Of a stretch of DNA of 64,000 nt, positions 58,571-64,000 are shown piece by piece (position 1 is the first letter of the stretch; each line of letters opens with the position of its first letter). Position numbers and translations under genes: made by a program. Below the pieces are notes generated by a model. It was not told where the DNA came from and did not search any database. It worked only from the letters and a program-made list of their open reading frames with translations. Source of the stretch: Torymus aiolomorphi (Eukaryota > Arthropoda > Insecta > Hymenoptera > Torymidae); NCBI GenBank assembly GCA_036365515.1, contig CM070873.1, positions 45,001,657 to 45,065,656 on the forward strand, read 5' to 3'.

Positions 58571-59403
58571 CGTTAAAGGTTAAGGTATAATGGCGCCAAC
58601 TGTGGCGGTGGCGGGAAAACTTTGGGTCTCCGCGCTTTTAATTAATTAGCATGGCGGTGGTGGTGTGTCAATGGCCGAAGAAAGATCGCACGCAGCGCGG
58701 GTTTTCCGGCAAATCGAAACGTTTCGCTCCGTGATTGGGGGATTCGAGTTTGATACACAAAAGTCGGGGTAATGTTTGGGAGAAAGGTGAGTGTATCATT
58801 GGTTCTTTGTGTAGGAGTTCGCGGGAGATTTAATTGTGTAGACGGCTTTGTTTTTTAGAATGGATGATAGATGCGTCGTTAGGATTTTGGTAAAGGAGGT
58901 TAGAGTATTAATCGTATCATGAAGATTGAGTTATTCGACTATCTAAATACGATACTTGTGCTTTATGTCTGTAGCATGAATTTCCTAGATTGCAATTACT
59001 AGCGATCCTACTCCTCCGATAATTGATTAAGAAAAAAAAAATTCAACCTAAACCAGAATAACTATCTCACAGTCGTGATTACCACCTCCGTGTCCCATCG
59101 ATTAACAAATAAACTATCATATCCACATCCTTCGCCGCGCGTGAAATTAGAAACAACCATTCACCCTCTGCGAGAAACGTATACTGACTTGACCCGAATC
59201 TCCCGTAGCCGCGACTAATCATTCCTTGTCGCTTGATTTATCGAGCCAATCGCGTTCGTTCTCGCGCGTGTCAGTCGCCTGCACCCGCGTGAATGGTACG
59301 ATTTTCGCGTGGGCGCACGGATTGCACACTACGCCAGTTGTTTTCTGTTCTTTTTCTTTGTCGCTCTTGGTATTGAAGTATACGATTTCGTTCTCACGTA
59401 GTA
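58571..59403. other. GC-richer non-coding stretch
   Basis: 58580-58760 has unique-looking CG-containing sequence (GGCGGTGGCGGGAAAAC) without a credible frame. It could be a host regulatory region, but nothing specific is visible. Confidence 0.35.
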
Positions 59404-59928
59404 TAAGGTAAAATGCCCAGTACCTGGATATTTTTAAAGTAGATTTCAAACGAATGGTGTTTTTAAAATCAATAATCGAAATTCGTTGGAACTCTTTTTA
59501 TCTAATTATAAATTCGCACTCTATTTAATCAATTTAGCTAAAGACAAAGACAATTGCATGCTCTTTTATATTAAAAAAGTAAATTTAAAACATGTGTATA
59601 ACATTGCTATTGGGGACAACCCTATGTCGAGCTAATACCAATACTTGGACACGATTTTAAACCAGTACTTGGACAATATTATTAAATGTGTCCATTTACT
59701 GCTTTATGGCAATTGAGCATAAAAAAACCTTCAAAACTTTATACTTCTTATAAAAATAAATTTAAAAACTAAATTAAAAGGATTTCGATGTCAATAGATT
59801 GTTATTATCGTAAGCAATGCTAATAAATCGACATTGTCATCATATCAATCAATAAAAGTAGTTTATTATCGTTGTCCAAGTATAGGTCGGATTTTTCGAT
59901 TTGTCTAGGTATTGAGCATTTTACCTTA
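59404..59928. mobile_element. TIR element (525 bp), TAAGGTAAA family
   Basis: TAAGGTAAAATGC at 59404 and GCATTTTACCTTA ending at 59928 are inverted ends. Beyond them, CCCAGTACCTGGA faces TCTAGGTATTGAG. A TACTTGGACA-type phrase repeats inside. The first nine bases equal those of the element at 61061. Confidence 0.75.
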
Positions 59929-60766
<838 letters not shown>

Positions 60767-61060
60767 CATTTTTCCGTGCTAATGGCGCACGGAAACGTAA
60801 ACACAAGCGCATAGAGCGAGCCCTTTGAGGCCGAAAGGAGCTGCGAGATGTATGAAGGTATTTATACAGTGAGATCTTTGCTTTGCGAGATTGGTTTGGA
60901 GTGCTGTGTATGCAGAGGCGGTAGTCGGAATGATGAAATTATACGCTGACTTGCGAGCCAAAGAACCGCCGCGTTCTTTTTTCATTGTGATATAAGCAGA
61001 GCAAGGGCTAATTTATAGTCATTAAAAAGAAAAAAACTAGAGAAATTCGTGCCAACACAA

Positions 61061-61626
61061 TAAGGTAAAGTAGGTAGTAGTGGGACAGTTTTGACCATAC
61101 TTTTTTTATAATCTTTTCTATTGCCAAAACTAAGCACAATACATAAAAACTAATTACCACAGCAGGTAGCTCGTCTCTCAAGGTTTATTTTAAGAAAAAA
61201 AGATGCTTTCTTCCGTTATTGGTGTATTAAAAGAATCTCATTAAAAGAAAATAACTATCGACTAGTGCAGTGGGACACGGTAACTTATTTATAACCGGTA
61301 GTGGGACGCCCATTTGACGCAGTAGTGGGACAATACTTTTTAAACGTGTCCCACTACTACAATATGGGAATTAAGAGGTACCTATAGTGGGATAAAGTTT
61401 TCACTATGCGTACAGCTCAAAAATAACCTCAAAAAGTTTGAATCTTGTTATACATTAGTTTAAGAAGTAAATCAACACAATAATGAAGTGACTACGTAGC
61501 TAACATTATAAAGAATACTAATGAAGTAATGCTTTTATCACATTAACCGTTCATCGTAGTTTCTTACTGATGTCCCACTTCTGGTCCCAAAATAGGTTTT
61601 GTCCCAGTACTGCCTCCTTTACCTTA
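61061..61626. mobile_element. TIR element (566 bp) with GTGGGACA motifs
   Basis: TAAGGTAAAGTAGGTAGTAG at 61061 is matched by the complement of CTGCCTCCTTTACCTTA ending at 61626, and TGGGACA/TGTCCCA blocks follow on both sides. GTGGGAC occurs repeatedly inside (near 61080, 61271, 61300, 61325 and 61387). Non-coding. Confidence 0.8.
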
Positions 61627-61856
61627 TTAAAAATGCACCGAAAGAGCATCGCGCGCATACGAAGAAAAAATAAGAGCGACAAAGGTTCGCTCAGGTATAG
61701 AGTCGTTGCGAAGGCGCGCAAAGATGCAAAGAACCTTTGCTGCTGGTCGTGAGGAGAAAAAACGAGGTGCGGATAAGTGTGTTCTCGCACTGCGCGTTTT
61801 CATGGATCTCCGCACGTTCGTTTGTTTGCTTGGATCGCGGAGTTTGGGAGTTGCAG

Positions 61857-62079
61857 ATTGGTCTGAAGTTTGCAACGTTGAAGTGCAACGAAATACAAAA
61901 ATAATTTATTTTACTTCACGTTTATACTAAATAATATTAATTTTGCGTGTAGATTTTGTGTTTTATAATATAAAATAACTTTATAAGAAAGTTTTAGATG
62001 AAATTTCTATCGTTGAATAACTTTAATCAATCGTACAAAATTATTTCGTGCATTCCAACGATGCAAACTTCAGGCCCAT
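61857..62079. mobile_element. hAT-type MITE, second copy (223 bp)
   Basis: It has the same inverted ends as the copy at 37507 (GTCTGAAGTTTGCAACGTT and its complement near 62060-62079), in the opposite orientation inside. Flanking AGTTGCAG (61849-61856) and AGGTGCAG (62080-62087) match at seven of eight positions, an aged target duplication. Confidence 0.85.
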
Positions 62080-62087
62080 AGGTGCAG

Positions 62088-62561
62088 ACGTCTGATGAAA
62101 TAGCGGGGCTCGCTTCGCTCGGGCGACAAACAATACCCGTGCAAAAATGACTCGCTTTACGCACTAGTTGCGTAATGTACTATTTTGCAACTCAGAAACT
62201 TGTGCACGATACACCAAAGCGAGCGAAAAAAGGTAAGTGTATGCGTTGAATTCTGGAGTACTCTCACACGTGTTATTAATTGAATGTTAGTTGTTCATGT
62301 TTGACATCGTTGTGTTCCTATTAAAACTGTCAATTTACTATAGTTAAATATTTATCGAGTTTATTTGTATGATTTAACGTTAAGCGTAAAAACGAGAATA
62401 GGACAAGCGACGCGATTTTGTGTATAAATACCAAAGGGGATTAGCGATCTCACCTATTTACATTTGCAATACATTTGCAATACATTTGCAGGTCATCCAT
62501 ATAGTCTTACGTTACATAAGCGAATATTTATTGGGTATCTATGTAATTTCGATGCTTTTAC
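62088..62561. other. Non-coding stretch
   Basis: It contains a GCTCGCTTCGCTCGGGCGA block near 62107 (the reverse of the block near 5910 and 42214) and a small ACATTTGCAAT tandem near 62460-62490. No gene. Confidence 0.45.
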
Positions 62562-63247
62562 TGTTACGTCCCGACAAATCGATGAATATACTTTTATAAT
62601 TAATTGATAATCAATAGTTGAAATATATTACCTTTACTCTGGGCGCAGGCTCTTGTGAATAATAAACTGATGATTAATTAGATGCACTGTATATTGAATG
62701 ATATAAGTTTTACAAGTAAGATAATTTGATTCGTAAAGTATCGTTAACTGAATAAGATATGCGTCCGTTGCGCGGGTGATTATACTGATAATTTATTGAT
62801 TTAATTGATATAAATATTTTGTAGTAATCTGCTATAGACTCATATTGGCCTGTACAAAAATAATCGTTTCTCCTATTGTCGGTTGGAGGGTACCGAGCTT
62901 GCGATCTGTGCGCGAATACTGGTTTGTATGGCGCAAATCACCGTATTTATTAAGCGATTAAAGTAGGTTAAAGATGATTTTGACGATGGATCAAAATCAT
63001 CTTTTTAAACAAATTTAGTAAACATTTTGACGTAAATCGTTCGATTTCGAAGTTGAGAAATGCTGAGTGCACAAAATTACAACACGCGTATGCTTTAGCG
63101 AAGTTGGTGGCTCGCTATGTCACGCGGTTGCTTTGTCGAAATGCTGTGTCGTTTAAATTCGCAAATACATCATTTTATAGGTCAGGAAATTACTGATGAG
63201 AATATGAATATAGATTTTAATTTTAGAGATACGTCACAGACGTAACA
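62562..63247 (-). repeat. 3' LTR of a minus-strand LTR retrotransposon running off the right edge
   Basis: TGTTACGTC at 62562 and GACGTAACA ending at 63247 are inverted LTR termini, giving 686 bp. On the minus strand a purine-rich GGCGGGAGG (63248-63256) directly precedes the LTR start, as a polypurine tract should. The element's interior therefore lies to the right. Confidence 0.65.
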
Positions 63248-63256
63248 CCTCCCGCC

Positions 63257-64000
63257 TTAGACTGTTGAATATCGTAGAGATTCAACAGGTATAAGAATAG
63301 TTAAACCATCAGTAATTTTCTGTTACAGAATTTTTTAACTGTAACAATAAGCATAATTCTCTGATTGAGTTTGATGATTTGCATCTGTTACATTTTAGAA
63401 TTTGAAATACCTTTTTCGCTTATGGGTTACTTTTAAAATAATACAATAATCTAATCTTAATTAACGCTTATAAAATAAATACATAATAATTACTTGTTTA
63501 ATATAAAAAGTCGCAACAATCGCAATTTTCGTATTCTGTTATTTTGAAAATAATGTTCATATCGTACAATTTCATTTCGTAAAAATATTAATTTTATAAT
63601 TTTTTAGTAATATTTGGCTATTTGTTCTAAAAGTGAATTTTCTTTTTTATAATTTTCAATTATTATAGTGCGTATCTAAGAAAACGTTTTTATAATAAAT
63701 CTGTAATTAAATTATAAATAAATTACAAAATTTCCGATGTAAAAGTAACTTGAAATATCATTAATTAATATGGTTTGCATTTATACATTAGCATTTTGCA
63801 TAGAGATATATACCTTGACTGTATATAGAATTTCGTACAATTAAAATTTTTTTTATTAATAATCGTTAAACTCTAAAGGCAAAGGATATTTTGTTTTGCA
63901 GTATTTACATAAATTACAATTGATTGACTAATTTTTTAAATAATGTGTATATTAAATAATTCTGTAGTGAATACAAGATAAGGAGAAATATATAGGGAAT
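63257..64000 (-). other. Probable internal 3' region of the same LTR element
   Basis: AT-rich sequence between the polypurine tract and the window edge. No reverse transcriptase or RNase H frame is visible, so this is either a long untranslated part, decayed coding DNA or a non-autonomous interior. Confidence 0.35.

Overview
The window is eukaryotic nuclear DNA, AT-rich and packed with transposable elements. Only one fragment of a recognisable host gene is visible. The mix of elements points to an arthropod, most likely an insect: copia elements, Penelope-like elements with GIY-YIG domains, an irritans-type mariner, a pogo-like transposase, hAT and piggyBac MITEs, and a Maverick/adintovirus-type viral remnant. 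A parasitoid wasp or another hymenopteran would fit, but that is a guess.

Layout. 1-2.0 kb: 3' end of a copia element with one nonsense codon. 2.1-6.3 kb: Penelope-like fragments in opposite orientations around a 3.4 kb TIR element, a small MITE and a GC-rich hairpin cluster. 7.6-9.0 kb: the host gene, an N-terminal exon of ZSWIM8 (Dora), with a possible promoter upstream. No later ZSWIM8 exon is recognisable, so the rest of the window may lie in a long intron. 9.1-10.6 kb: a 1.47 kb palindrome with a MITE in one arm. 12-14.3 kb: pogo-like transposase pseudogene. 15.6-21.3 kb: a complete but non-coding LTR element with 1.43 kb LTRs and a 4 bp target duplication. 21.5-27.4 kb: tandem repeats, a gypsy-type gag relic and microsatellites.

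27.5-31.3 kb: a decayed integrated adintovirus/Maverick segment. Structural and maturation genes (capsid-like protein, adenain-type protease, pX/Mu-like core protein, PLA2) lie on the minus strand; the packaging ATPase and two unknown genes lie on the plus strand, diverging from a short TATA-rich intergenic region. A piggyBac-type MITE sits in the protease gene at a TTAA. 32.2-37.7 kb: nested foldback elements, an LTR fragment, a tRNA-derived SINE and a hAT MITE. 38.1-39.3 kb: a mariner with an intact DD34D transposase ORF. 40.7-43.9 kb: a dispersed repeat family with a (CA)n tract and terminal hairpin, interrupted by an inverted Penelope-like element carrying a hammerhead-ribozyme core.

44.1-50.2 kb: a 6.06 kb foldback element with arms made of 305 bp tandem units and a 9 bp target duplication, resembling Drosophila FB elements. 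Around it are pieces of an unknown protein with SDG and GHGKGAVDGVGG motifs. 53.2-55.0 kb: a second, more decayed copia pol relic. 55.2-56.7 kb: a TIR element filled with a 90 bp (30-codon) minisatellite. 57-64 kb: mostly host non-coding DNA with three MITEs, ending in the 3' LTR of a minus-strand LTR element that runs off the right edge.

Almost nothing here acts together as a pathway. The exceptions are the viral gene cluster (capsid, packaging and maturation functions) and the self-contained transposon modules. Element boundaries and repeat periods were read by eye.
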